Shown: in pieces, positions 1 through 7,796 of the stretch
How positions within the stretch are numbered: position 1 is the stretch's first letter
Layout: each line of letters opens with the position of its first letter
Assembly: GCA_937907415.1 (NCBI GenBank)
Contig: CALCHY010000188.1
Span: 1-58,141 of the forward strand
Direction of reading: 5' to 3'
Source: an uncultured Trueperaceae bacterium
Lineage (GTDB): Bacteria; Deinococcota; Deinococci; Deinococcales; Trueperaceae
DNA length: 58,141 nt
Made by a program: the position numbers and the translations under genes
The notes under the pieces: model-generated
Databases searched by the model: none
What the model saw: the letters and a program-made list of their open reading frames with translations, nothing else
Told to the model about the DNA's origin: nothing

Positions 1-2
1 GC

Positions 3-80
3 GAGCTCGGCTACCGGCCACCCATCGAGATCGAGATGGAGTACTTTCAGAACCAGCGCCTGCCGAGGCAGGCTGCGTGA
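3..80 (+). pseudogene. 3' end of an IS3-type transposase, cut by window edge
   Basis: The first bases read in frame from position 3 as a 25-residue C-terminus that contains ELGYRPPIEIEMEY and ends at TGA (78-80). This resembles the conserved C-terminal LGY-x-P-x-E-x-E motif of IS3-family OrfB (DDE integrase) transposases. A 28-bp IS3-like end lies just downstream at 86-113, which supports the call. The rest of the element lies outside the window, so I cannot say whether it is intact. Confidence 0.6.
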
Positions 81-85
81 GGAAC

Positions 86-113
86 GAGTCTCTACGAAAC
101 CCAGGGCGGTTCA
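86..113. repeat. Right terminal inverted repeat of an IS3-type element
   Basis: Read on the minus strand from 113, this 28-bp stretch begins TGAACCGCCCTGG and ends GAGACTC. The same sequence, with 24 of 28 bases identical, reappears on the plus strand at 58088-58115 at the other edge of the window. The transposase tail ends six bases before it, as expected for the 3' end of an IS. Confidence 0.65.
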
Positions 114-217
114 TAGGGTACGCCGAGCCGGTCGAACTCCGCGAACATTGGCTCGAACCAGTCCGGATGTTCGTAGAGCACGCCGATGGGGCCTCGCTCA
201 CCGACTGCGGTGGTCAT
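92..217 (-). pseudogene. 5' fragment of an ATP-grasp-like gene, truncated by an IS
   Basis: A minus-strand ATG at 217 follows a strong ribosome binding site (AGGAGGAGTT, 230-221). It opens a short frame reading MTTAVGERGPIGVLYEHPDW and ending soon after at a TAG inside the IS end. The phrase IGVLYEHPDWFEPMFAEFDRLGVPYE looks like the N-terminus of RimK-type ATP-grasp ligases. Host-derived coding sequence stops at about 114, where the IS3-type terminal repeat (86-113) begins. About 35 native codons therefore remain, and the gene is disrupted. The family assignment rests on a short segment; the truncation by the IS is clearer than the function. Confidence 0.5.
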
Positions 218-250
218 GGCAACTCCTCCTAGCACCCACCTCGATACGTA

Positions 251-275
251 GACCTAACCTAGTGGACCTAACCTA
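251..275. promoter_or_regulatory. Tandem 11-bp direct repeat upstream of the truncated gene
   Basis: GACCTAACCTA occurs at 251-261 and again at 265-275, so the repeat period is 14 bp. It lies about 35-60 bp upstream of the minus-strand start at 217. This is a plausible operator or promoter element of the disrupted gene; no regulator can be assigned. Confidence 0.35.
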
Positions 276-562
276 TCAACCATGCCCTGTGCTCGATGTC
301 AACCTAATGACGCACCTGACAGGGGGCACCGGTGCCGGCACCGAGTTCTGGTGGCGGCGGTGCTGGGTCGATAGCCGCGGTTCAGCCGGCTACCCCGGGA
401 CTGGCGCCGCGCCTCCCGATACACGTTCGCTCAGAGGTCGCGCGCTGCCGGACGATGGGGCTCGTCGAACGTCGGTGCTTGGCAATTCCCCGCTCCACCC
501 GGCCCGCACGCTGCGGCGTCGAGAGGTAGAAGCCACCTTTGCCTGCCGCTCTCGGATCCGTT
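276..562. other. Non-coding stretch, nothing recognised
   Basis: About 290 bases between the disrupted ATP-grasp gene and the permease. Open frames here on both strands have no recognisable protein features. A short palindrome (GGCACCGGTGCC, near 325-336) is the only structure I noticed. Confidence 0.4.
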
Positions 563-594
563 CGCTGTAAGCGCGAGCGTCTCCTGTTACAGCG
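563..594 (-). terminator. Inverted repeat at the end of the permease gene
   Basis: CGCTGTAA (563-570) pairs perfectly with TTACAGCG (587-594) across a 16-base loop. The downstream arm includes the permease stop codon (587-589). There is no T-run, so intrinsic termination is uncertain. Confidence 0.3.
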
Positions 595-2926
595 ATCCCT
601 CACGCGCGACTGCGGCCAGGTCTGCCCTGCCGAGGGCTACTACGGTGGGGGTCGCTACCGCCAGGACGACCGCCAGCGCTCCGCCACCAACGGCCAGTGC
701 CATGAGCGGGTCGAGCGGGATCCCGCCCGGGAGGAAGTCGGGGAACCCGCCGAGCGCCATGCGTGCCAGCCACCACCCGGCCGGGACGCCCGCCAACCAC
801 CCTAGTACAGCCATGACCGCCACTTCGGCTACGAACAGGCCACCCACACCGAGGGTTGACATGCCGAGCATCCGCAGCGCCGCGAACTCGCGGCGGCGCT
901 CTGCCGCGCTGACCGACACGGTGGCGTAGAGCAAGGCGGCGCCGAGTAGTAGTGCGAACAGCTCGATGATGCCGATGAACGCCCGGCTCAACGCGAAGAT
1001 GCGGCGAAGATCCTGCTTCTCGACTTGGACGGTGTCTACCCGGGCTACGCCAGGCAGCGCCGCGACCCGGCGTGCTACCTCGTCCACGCGTCCGTCGGCT
1101 GCCTGCAGCAGCGCGCTGGTCACCGGCGACGCACCAAGTACGGCGGTCCCGAGGGCGCCGGCGAGCAGGGTGCGAACCGAGTCAGGCAGCGAGACGAGGC
1201 GCTGCGCATCGGTTAGCGACACGACGACCGGGCGCGCCAACGGGTAGTCTACCCGGCCGCCGACCTCGAGTCGGATGGAATCAAGCGGCCCCGTCACGGT
1301 CACGTTGGACCCCGGCGAGGGCAGTCCGTCGGCGAGCAACGCCGTGCCAGGCGATGGGACCGGGACGCCGAGCAACCGAACGTTCTCGGGGACCCCGAGC
1401 ACGTAGGTATCCACGTCCACAGCTCCGATCCGGACCGTCACGGGCAACTCCAACACCGGCTCGGCAGCGCGCACACCGACGACGGCGGCGAGGCCGGCCA
1501 CCCACGTCTCACCTTGAACACCGTTCGGGACCGCCCGCATGTCGTACGTCCGCACGGCGTCGACGCGCCGCTCCACCCGACCCATCTCGCGGAGCATGAA
1601 GGCTGGCGCCACCGCCATGGTGACCGCTAGACCGAAGCCCGCGGCCGTCATCGCCAGCCGCGCGGGGTTGCGCGTCATGCCGCGGAGGATGAGACGCGCC
1701 CGCACCCCGCCGACGCACTCGCGCGACCTCCGCAGCGCACGGCCCGGGCTCGCCATCACGGGGGGGCGAAGTGCCTCGGCAGGCCGCAGCTGCGCCGCTA
1801 CCCATGCTGGCCGGCCTGCTCCGACCAGGGCGGCGCCCGCGGCCACCACTCCGGCAGCGAGTGCCAGGCCCGGGTCCAATGCGGCACCCGTCGCGGGCAC
1901 ACCGAGGTCGGAAGCGAAGATGAGCCGAATGGCGTTCGCCAGCGGGAAGGCGATCGGCAGGCCCAGTGCCGTCCCCGCAACCACCGTCACGCCCGCGTGC
2001 GCCAGATAGTGCCCCGCCATGACGGTTGCCCCGACGCCCTGGGCGCGCATCAGGCCGATGAACGCCCGCTCGTCGCGAACGAGCCGCCCTAGCAGGATCT
2101 GCGCGCCGACAACGCCGCCGAGCAGGAAGAACAGAGGGAACACTAGCGCCGCCGCACGCAACGCCTCCAGGTGGGAGCGGATGTTCCGGACACTGGCCAG
2201 TTTGCCTCCGACCGTGACCGTCACCCGGTAACGACGAAGCACGCGCTTCACCTCACGCGCTACGTCATCGACCGCAGCAAGCGGCGTGATGCCAATGTCG
2301 AACGAGGTTACGCCCCCGGAACGTCCGAGCAGTCCACGGGCTTCCACCTCCGGAACGAACAGGACCGAGAAACTCCTCGGCGTCGACATGTACCCGTTCG
2401 GAGGGATCATGGCGAGGTGCTGGGGTTGGCGCGCCACTCCTACGATCCGCAGCGCTCGGATGGCGCCGTCGGCGTCGCGGAGCTCGACGACATCGCCGGG
2501 CTCGATCCCCTGCGCTGTCGCCGCGGCCTCTGCGATCAGCGCCTCGCCGGGACCGCCGGACAGTGCACGGCCTCGAACCACTTGCACGCGCCCGAGCGCC
2601 TGCGGCTCGCGCGGGACCGAAACGGCTCTCACCCGCACGCCGGGCCGGTCCACCAGGGTCGTGTCGAGGGCGATGCGAGGTACGACCGCCGCCACGCCGT
2701 CTACGGCTGCCACGAGGTCCGCGGTCGAGGTCGGTGCGAACGCAACGTCGGCTACCAGGTCGGGCAGGCCGAGTTCGGCGTAAGCACGCAGGACCGATTC
2801 CCCGATGCCGCCATACGCTCCGCGGATCCCCACGAACGCGCCGATGGCCAGCGCGAACACGACGGCGAGAGCCGCTGGCGGACCGGGGCGCCGGAGCAGC
2901 GATCGTCGGAGCTTCCGCCTCATCAT
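587..2926 (-). CDS. FtsX/MacB-type ABC transporter permease
   Basis: A 779-residue membrane protein with two FtsX-like permease halves. An N-terminal transmembrane helix (about residues 15-35) is followed by a large extracytoplasmic domain, then helices near residues 280-400. A second extracytoplasmic domain follows, then a final helix group (about 640-770). This is the layout of MacB/LolC-like permeases that move lipids, peptides or other envelope substrates using a partner ATPase. I chose the ATG at 2926 because it overlaps the ATPase stop codon (ATGA), as expected for translational coupling; longer frames run through the ATPase gene. The CsoR-type operator before the ATPase suggests copper control of the pair. 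Substrate unknown. Confidence 0.85.
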   Translation of the reverse strand: MMRRKLRRSLLRRPGPPAALAVVFALAIGAFVGIRGAYGGIGESVLRAYAELGLPDLVADVAFAPTSTADLVAAVDGVAAVVPRIALDTTLVDRPGVRVRAVSVPREPQALGRVQVVRGRALSGGPGEALIAEAAATAQGIEPGDVVELRDADGAIRALRIVGVARQPQHLAMIPPNGYMSTPRSFSVLFVPEVEARGLLGRSGGVTSFDIGITPLAAVDDVAREVKRVLRRYRVTVTVGGKLASVRNIRSHLEALRAAALVFPLFFLLGGVVGAQILLGRLVRDERAFIGLMRAQGVGATVMAGHYLAHAGVTVVAGTALGLPIAFPLANAIRLIFASDLGVPATGAALDPGLALAAGVVAAGAALVGAGRPAWVAAQLRPAEALRPPVMASPGRALRRSRECVGGVRARLILRGMTRNPARLAMTAAGFGLAVTMAVAPAFMLREMGRVERRVDAVRTYDMRAVPNGVQGETWVAGLAAVVGVRAAEPVLELPVTVRIGAVDVDTYVLGVPENVRLLGVPVPSPGTALLADGLPSPGSNVTVTGPLDSIRLEVGGRVDYPLARPVVVSLTDAQRLVSLPDSVRTLLAGALGTAVLGASPVTSALLQAADGRVDEVARRVAALPGVARVDTVQVEKQDLRRIFALSRAFIGIIELFALLLGAALLYATVSVSAAERRREFAALRMLGMSTLGVGGLFVAEVAVMAVLGWLAGVPAGWWLARMALGGFPDFLPGGIPLDPLMALAVGGGALAVVLAVATPTVVALGRADLAAVAREGSL

Positions 2927-3657
2927 GTGCGATCCCGCGCTACGGCCTCGGTCGCACAGCCGTCCTCGACGATCCTTCCATCGCGAAGTCGCACCACGCG
3001 ATCGGCGATGCGTGCCAGGTCGTCGTCGTGCGTGACCATCACGACCGTGCAGCCCTCGCCGTCGCTCGCTTCGCGCAACAAGTGCAGAACTTGTGTTCCC
3101 GTGGAGGTGTCGAGGTTTCCGGTTGGTTCGTCGGCCAGCAGCAGGCGGGGTCGCTTCGCCAGTGCGCGTGCGACGGCCACGCGCTGCTGTTCCCCACCCG
3201 ATAGCTGGGAGGGGAAGTGGTGCGCGCGTCCCGCCAGCCCCACGCGGTCCAGCCACGAACGGGCGTCGCCCTTCGCGTGGACCAAGCCAGCCGCCAGCAA
3301 CACGTTCTCTTCTGCCGTCAGGACCGGCACGAGGTAGAAGTGCTGGAACACGAAGCCGACCTCGAAGCGCCGGTAGCGGGTGCGCTGTCGCTCGGACATC
3401 GTCGCAAGATCGCGCCCGACCACCCACACGCTGCCGCTCGTGGGCGTATCCAGCGCGCCGAGCACGTTGAGGAGCGTCGTCTTGCCCGACCCCGAAGGGC
3501 CGAGCAGAGCCACGAACTGACCTGGCGCGACCGCCAGGTCGACGTCACGCAACGCATGCACGCTCGCCGGGCCCCCGGCGTAGACGCGACTCGTCGCACG
3601 AACATCGATTGCCACCCCACGCGGGGCCGTAGGTTGGCGCGCCTCGGGACTTGCCAC
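2923..3657 (-). CDS. ABC transporter ATP-binding protein (MacB/LolD type)
   Basis: A 244-residue ATPase that powers the adjacent FtsX-type permease. The Walker A motif GPSGSGKTT is at residues 53-61. The Q-loop (FVFQHF), the signature LSGGEQQR, Walker B LLLADEPTGNLD and the switch histidine (MVTHD) follow in the usual order. LolD/MacB-type subunits typically carry the DEPTGNLD form. The GTG at 3657 is the likely start: a TATACT -10 box ends only six bases upstream, so the transcript would begin at or beside the GTG (leaderless). A perfect CsoR-type palindrome fills the promoter spacer. The gene overlaps the permease by four bases. Confidence 0.9.
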   Translation of the reverse strand: MASPEARQPTAPRGVAIDVRATSRVYAGGPASVHALRDVDLAVAPGQFVALLGPSGSGKTTLLNVLGALDTPTSGSVWVVGRDLATMSERQRTRYRRFEVGFVFQHFYLVPVLTAEENVLLAAGLVHAKGDARSWLDRVGLAGRAHHFPSQLSGGEQQRVAVARALAKRPRLLLADEPTGNLDTSTGTQVLHLLREASDGEGCTVVMVTHDDDLARIADRVVRLRDGRIVEDGCATEAVARDRT

Positions 3658-3663
3658 CAGTCA

Positions 3664-3692
3664 GTATACCCACCCCAGCTGGGGTGGCTCAG
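3664..3692 (-). promoter_or_regulatory. Promoter with CsoR-type operator for the ABC transporter
   Basis: The perfect 18-bp palindrome CCACCCCAGCTGGGGTGG lies at 3670-3687. On the minus strand it is followed by one base and a TATACT -10 box (3669-3664), with a weak -35 (CTGAGC, 3692-3687). The Mycobacterium tuberculosis CsoR operator has the same CCCACCCC...GGGGTGGG core. Binding here would block RNA polymerase directly. The start GTG at 3657 sits where transcription should begin. Confidence 0.75.
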
Positions 3693-3971
3693 TCTCTCTC
3701 GCGACCCTTTGAAGGGCAACCCCGGCAGCATGGCCGTCGTCGGCCCGCGGGCGCGGTCGTGAGTCGGCGCCGCACAGAACGCCTTCCGCAGCGGAGGTCA
3801 CGGCGCGCCTCCAGGCGGTCAGCGCCGCATTCGGCCACCTTCGCCGGCCAGCCGACGCAGTGCTCTTGGACATGCAGCTCAAGACGCGGGCCGGGCACCG
3901 AGGCTCACACGACAGATCGTCGTGCGCAATACGTACATCCACCTAGCCAAATGGGACACTTGTCCTAAGAC
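3693..3971. other. Intergenic region between divergent CsoR-controlled units
   Basis: About 280 bases separate the two outward-facing operators. Frames in this stretch overlap one another and show no conserved protein features. I see no RNA gene or other repeat. Confidence 0.4.
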
Positions 3972-3994
3972 CCTACCCAGGTGGGGTGGATAAT
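3972..3994 (+). promoter_or_regulatory. CsoR-type operator and -10 box before the aldolase/GH57 unit
   Basis: CCTACCCAGGTGGGGTGG (3972-3989) matches the CsoR-type consensus with an intact right half and the same 4-base spacer. GATAAT (3989-3994) overlaps its end as a likely -10 box. The arrangement mirrors the site before the divergent ABC gene. The first gene of the unit starts at 4047. Confidence 0.65.
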
Positions 3995-4046
3995 CGCGCT
4001 GGGTGACCGGCGCCTCCCGGTGGCTCGATTGGTCAGGAGGCCTACC

Positions 4047-4856
4047 ATGAGCTACACCTACCTGGAGTACGCGCATCTACCTGCGGGAAGGCGGTCTAGG
4101 CTCGCCGCCCTCACGCAACGCTCCGCGGGCCGGTTGGCGATCCTCGAGGTCGGGGCCCCCGCCCCTGGCGCTGAGCCGAGCGATCCCCACCTCGCGTTCC
4201 ATCTGGCATCCGAGGCGGTCTTCTCTGGCGTCGCGACCAACATCGGCATCGCCCACACCTACCTACCCGACTACGCCGAGCTGGTTCCGCTCGTTCTCGA
4301 CCTCAACGGCACGTTCACTGCGGCCGGAGGCTTCGCGGGCGGCTTCGCCTTACAGGCGACGGTGGAAGACGCACTGAGCCTCAATGCGCAGCTGGTCAGG
4401 TTCACGGTCGATCTTGACGGCGAACATGCACGCGCGGAGGTGAACGAGTTTCGGAACCTCCGCGCCGAGGCCCACCGCCTCGGCCTTCCCGTCATCCTCC
4501 GCGCGCCGGGCGCGAGCGGCGGGCGTCAAGGTGAGCCCGGGGACCCGCTCGGCATCGACCTGGCGGCTGCCGCCCTTCAGCTTGGAGCGGACATGGTCGA
4601 GCTTCCCGCCTCCGGCCTCGTGGACGGCCGCGAGGAGCGTGAGGCCGCTTGGGCACGGACGGTTCGCGTCGCCGGCTTGCTCCCCGTGCTTGCGCGCTTG
4701 GATGCGCAGGTAGACGCATCGCAGGCGCTCCGCGCGGCACGGGCAGCGGTCGACTACGGCTGCATCGGTGTGGTGGCGAACGCGGACCTGTTCGGCCGTA
4801 GTTACCAGGAGGCGCTGGTACTGGGCCGGAGTCTACAGGAACGACTGGCCGCATGA
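4047..4856 (+). CDS. Class I aldolase-fold protein (DeoC/FbaB-like), probably inactive
   Basis: A 269-residue protein that resembles the archaeal-type class I fructose-bisphosphate aldolase/DeoC TIM-barrel family. Conserved-looking stretches are VPLVLDLNGTFT (about 90-101), a GLPVIL strand, DLAAAALQLGADMVELPASG, and a C-terminal GVVANADLFG phosphate-binding-like segment. In active relatives the strand after the GAD motif reads VKTKYTG-like and supports a Schiff-base lysine nearby. Here it reads VELPASG with no lysine, so classical aldolase activity is doubtful. The ATG at 4047 is favoured over an upstream frame because AGGAGG (4035-4040) precedes it. It is first in an apparent operon with the GH57 gene, behind a CsoR-type operator. 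Its real reaction is unknown. Confidence 0.6.
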   Translation: MSYTYLEYAHLPAGRRSRLAALTQRSAGRLAILEVGAPAPGAEPSDPHLAFHLASEAVFSGVATNIGIAHTYLPDYAELVPLVLDLNGTFTAAGGFAGGFALQATVEDALSLNAQLVRFTVDLDGEHARAEVNEFRNLRAEAHRLGLPVILRAPGASGGRQGEPGDPLGIDLAAAALQLGADMVELPASGLVDGREEREAAWARTVRVAGLLPVLARLDAQVDASQALRAARAAVDYGCIGVVANADLFGRSYQEALVLGRSLQERLAA

Positions 4857-4908
4857 CGTACGTCCGTAACCCGGACCGGCTGCACACGGTGGCTTGGGAG
4901 GAGTCCCC

Positions 4909-7227
4909 ATGATCGTGCGCCACCTGCAGGACGACGCACCCCGACGGCCGTACAGGGTGAGTCCGGACGAGCGCGTCGAGCTGGTAGTGGCCACCGAGCC
5001 GGTGGCACCAGGTCAGTGGGTGTGGGTCGACTACCGCGTGTGGGAGCCGCAGCCGGACGACGCGACACACTCGAGCGAGCCGAGCGACGAGGGTCGTGTG
5101 CGCGCTCGGTGGCTACGCAACGACGGCGACGCCAGTTACTGGCAAGCCTTCCTGGGGCCGTTCCGCGCTGGTGCGCGTATCGCCTATACCCCTTGGGCCA
5201 CGTCGGCCGACGGCGACGCCAGTGCGCCCGAGGCGTCATTCCGCGTCGCCACGCGCCTTCATGTCGCGCTGATGTGGCACCAGCACCAACCGCTCTACCG
5301 CGATCCGGGCCTGCCCAACGGTCCTGGCAGCTACCGGCAGCCGTGGGTCCGGCTTCACGGCATCCGTGACTACTACTCCATGGCGGCGCTCGTTGCCGAG
5401 CATCCCGACGTGCACGTGACCATCAACCTCACCCCAGTACTGCTGCTGCAACTGAACGACTACCTCGAGCGCGGCGCCACGGATCGCGCCCTGGAACTCA
5501 CCCTCATACCCGCGGAGGAACTTACCGGCGAGCACCGCGAGGAACTGCTCGCTACCTTCTTCGACGCCGATTGGCACCATCAGATCTACCCCCACCCACG
5601 CTACGCGCAACTGCTCGAAGGGCGCCGCGCCGGCCGGAACTTCGCGGCGCAAGACCTGCGTGACCTGCAGATGTGGTTCAACCTCGCTTGGTTCGCTCCC
5701 GAGTTCCGCGAGGGCGACATCCGCCTCGCGACGGGTGAGACCGCCGGCGTTCGCCGCTACGTCGAGCAGGCACGCGGCTTCGACGTGAGGGACCTGCAAG
5801 CCATGGTCGCGGAGCAGTACAAGATCCTGCGCGCCATCGTGCCGCTCCACCGCAACCTGCAGGATCGCGGCCAGATCGAGGTCGCCACCACCCCCTACTA
5901 CCACCCCATCCTGCCGCTACTAATCGACACCGATCAGGCCACCATCGACCGACCGGGCACCACGCACCCGCCGCGCTTCGCCCACCCAGAAGACGCGCGC
6001 GCGCAAGTCGCCCAGGCCACGAAGGAGTACCACAGGCTATTCGGCCGCGCCCCACGTGGCATGTGGCCGGCGGAAGGGGCCGTCAGCCAGGACGCCGCCG
6101 CGCTCTTCGCCGAGGTAGGTGTGCGCTGGATTGCCTCCGACGCCCGCGTGCTCGAGCGCAGCGGGCGCTGGGGATACCGCATCGACGACCCGGACGTGCT
6201 GTGCCAGCCGTACCGAGTCGAGACGCCCGCGGGCAACCTCAGCATCTTCTTTCGAGAACCGGGACTCTCGGACGACATCGGCTTCCATTACCACGGCTAC
6301 AGCAACGCCGAGGCCGCCGCGCAAGATTTCACACGTCAGATCCGCGAACGCTTCGCACGGCGCCTCGACAACGAGCACGAGCGAGTCCTCGCCATCATCC
6401 TCGACGGCGAGAACGCATGGAGCGCCTACCCCGACGACGCGCGCCCCTTTCTCCACGCGCTTTACCTCGAGCTCGAGCGGGCCCGTGACCTCGTCACCGT
6501 CACCTTCAGCGAGTGCCTCGACGGCCACACCGAGCGAATGCTTGAAGGTCATCCCACCGCCCGGCAGACGCAGGTGTTCGACCTGTTCACGGGGTCCTGG
6601 ATCGACGAGAACGGCTCCGCTCCTGGCGTCGACGTCGGCACGTGGATCGGCGAGCCCGAGGAGAACGCCGCCTGGGCGTTGCTGGCCGACGCACGTCGGG
6701 CGCTCGAGGAGGCGGGCGCGACGCCCGTCACCGCGCCGACGGCCTACCAGGCCTTGTACGCCGCCGAGGGCAGCGACTGGTTCTGGTGGCTCGGCGACTC
6801 CCAGGACTCCGGCCACGACCACGATTTCGACGACCTCTTCCGCGCCCACCTCGCGGCCGCTTACCGTGCAGCGGGTCTAGTGGCTCCGACAGCCGTTGCA
6901 CGACACCTCGTGCCCCACGCCGAGCTCTGGACTTTCGCCCGCCCCATCTCCAGCGTCGCCGTCGGCGACCGACTGACGGTTCGCGCGAACTGCCCGGGCA
7001 CGCTCACCTGGCGCTTCGGGGACGAGCCGCAACGAGAAGAGCCGCTGCGGCCCGTAGGCGGCGTCATGGCCGGCACGAGCCGGCGCCAGCTCACCGTAGG
7101 GCCCTTCGCCAAGCCCGGCCACTTCCAGTTCGTGTTCCGTTGCACCCACGAAGGGTGCGACGGCTCTGGTCCTTGCTGCAGACGGGAAGACCATCACGTG
7201 GAGGTGATCGCACATGACCCGCCATGA
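4909..7227 (+). CDS. Glycoside hydrolase family 57 alpha-glucanase/alpha-mannosidase-like
   Basis: A 772-residue GH57 enzyme, expected to cleave or rearrange alpha-glucans. The family hallmark HQHQP is at residues 124-128. GMWPAEGAVS places the probable nucleophile at Glu389. IILDGENAW places a candidate acid/base at Asp499. An N-terminal domain (about 1-115) and a C-terminal domain (about 660-772) flank the catalytic barrel and may bind carbohydrate. There is no signal peptide, so it is likely cytoplasmic. The start at 4909 has a GGGAGGAG site upstream. It follows the aldolase-like gene by 52 bases and overlaps the next small frame, so the three probably share a transcript under a copper-type operator. 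Confidence 0.88.
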   Translation: MIVRHLQDDAPRRPYRVSPDERVELVVATEPVAPGQWVWVDYRVWEPQPDDATHSSEPSDEGRVRARWLRNDGDASYWQAFLGPFRAGARIAYTPWATSADGDASAPEASFRVATRLHVALMWHQHQPLYRDPGLPNGPGSYRQPWVRLHGIRDYYSMAALVAEHPDVHVTINLTPVLLLQLNDYLERGATDRALELTLIPAEELTGEHREELLATFFDADWHHQIYPHPRYAQLLEGRRAGRNFAAQDLRDLQMWFNLAWFAPEFREGDIRLATGETAGVRRYVEQARGFDVRDLQAMVAEQYKILRAIVPLHRNLQDRGQIEVATTPYYHPILPLLIDTDQATIDRPGTTHPPRFAHPEDARAQVAQATKEYHRLFGRAPRGMWPAEGAVSQDAAALFAEVGVRWIASDARVLERSGRWGYRIDDPDVLCQPYRVETPAGNLSIFFREPGLSDDIGFHYHGYSNAEAAAQDFTRQIRERFARRLDNEHERVLAIILDGENAWSAYPDDARPFLHALYLELERARDLVTVTFSECLDGHTERMLEGHPTARQTQVFDLFTGSWIDENGSAPGVDVGTWIGEPEENAAWALLADARRALEEAGATPVTAPTAYQALYAAEGSDWFWWLGDSQDSGHDHDFDDLFRAHLAAAYRAAGLVAPTAVARHLVPHAELWTFARPISSVAVGDRLTVRANCPGTLTWRFGDEPQREEPLRPVGGVMAGTSRRQLTVGPFAKPGHFQFVFRCTHEGCDGSGPCCRREDHHVEVIAHDPP

Positions 7228-7480
7228 ACGTCAGCGAACGCTACCGCCCGTTTCGCGCGCAAGCGCCGGCGTCTCGCGCGGGGGCAGGCCCGAGATCGTG
7301 GCGCCACACCGCTGGTGCGGCGAGGGCGACTGCCTCGTCGGTCCGTTCTCAAACGCACAGATCGCCTGGACGTTCGCTGGACTGGGACTGTCCAGGGGTG
7401 CGTACGAAGTACACCATTTCGAGCTCCACCAAAGCGCGCGTGGCGTCTACCTGAAGGTCACGCGCGCCGACATGACGTGA
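7214..7480 (+). CDS. Small hypothetical protein
   Basis: An 88-residue frame whose ATG lies inside the last codons of the GH57 gene. The middle ([23 protein letters not shown]) looks protein-like, with two cysteines, and is followed by a compact beta-rich tail. I do not recognise a family. The 14-base overlap with GH57 suggests translational coupling. It could also be a chance frame, although its regular amphipathic content argues for a real gene. Confidence 0.5.
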   Translation: MTRHERQRTLPPVSRASAGVSRGGRPEIVAPHRWCGEGDCLVGPFSNAQIAWTFAGLGLSRGAYEVHHFELHQSARGVYLKVTRADMT

Positions 7481-7744
7481 GCGTTCCAGTCGGCCCACGA
7501 CACGCGATGCCAGCGCCGCCGGGCGCGCGCCTTCCCGCCAATCTCGGAGGGCTACGTGGTGCTTGCCGGAGGTTCAGGCCCGTTCGACCGCATCGCCGCA
7601 CGCGAGGCAGAGCCGCAGCCGCTTCCGGCGTGGTCGGCGTTCGGACGCCTGGCATCGCGGAGGTGGCCGCGAGGCGCTGCGGTCACCGTGGTTGGAGGTG
7701 GGTGGGTGTTGGCGGCAGCCGGGCGGTCGGGTCGAATGTCCCTA
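7481..7744. other. Intergenic region upstream of the copA-1 operator
   Basis: About 260 bases. A GTG at 7556, after GGAGGG, opens a frame that reads into copA-1 out of phase with it. Its product is rich in Arg, Gly and Ala with no recognisable features, so I did not call a gene. Confidence 0.35.
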
Positions 7745-7772
7745 TGTCCCACCCCAGGTGGGGTGGGACACT
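7745..7772 (+). promoter_or_regulatory. CsoR-type operator of copA-1 (near-perfect 26-bp palindrome)
   Basis: Left arm TGTCCCACCCCAG (7745-7757) and right arm GTGGGGTGGGACA (7758-7770) are complementary except at the central pair. This is the most extended of the six CsoR-like sites. GACACT (7767-7772) may serve as the -10 box. The copA-1 start follows at 7797 with GAGGAGGT between. Confidence 0.75.
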
Positions 7773-7796
7773 TGGATTCGCGAGGAGGTACCACGG

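Noticed and set aside
2171..3337. Long plus-strand frame opposite the ABC transporter
   Set aside because: It is antisense to two well-supported genes and has no recognisable domains; long opposite frames are expected in GC-rich coding DNA.
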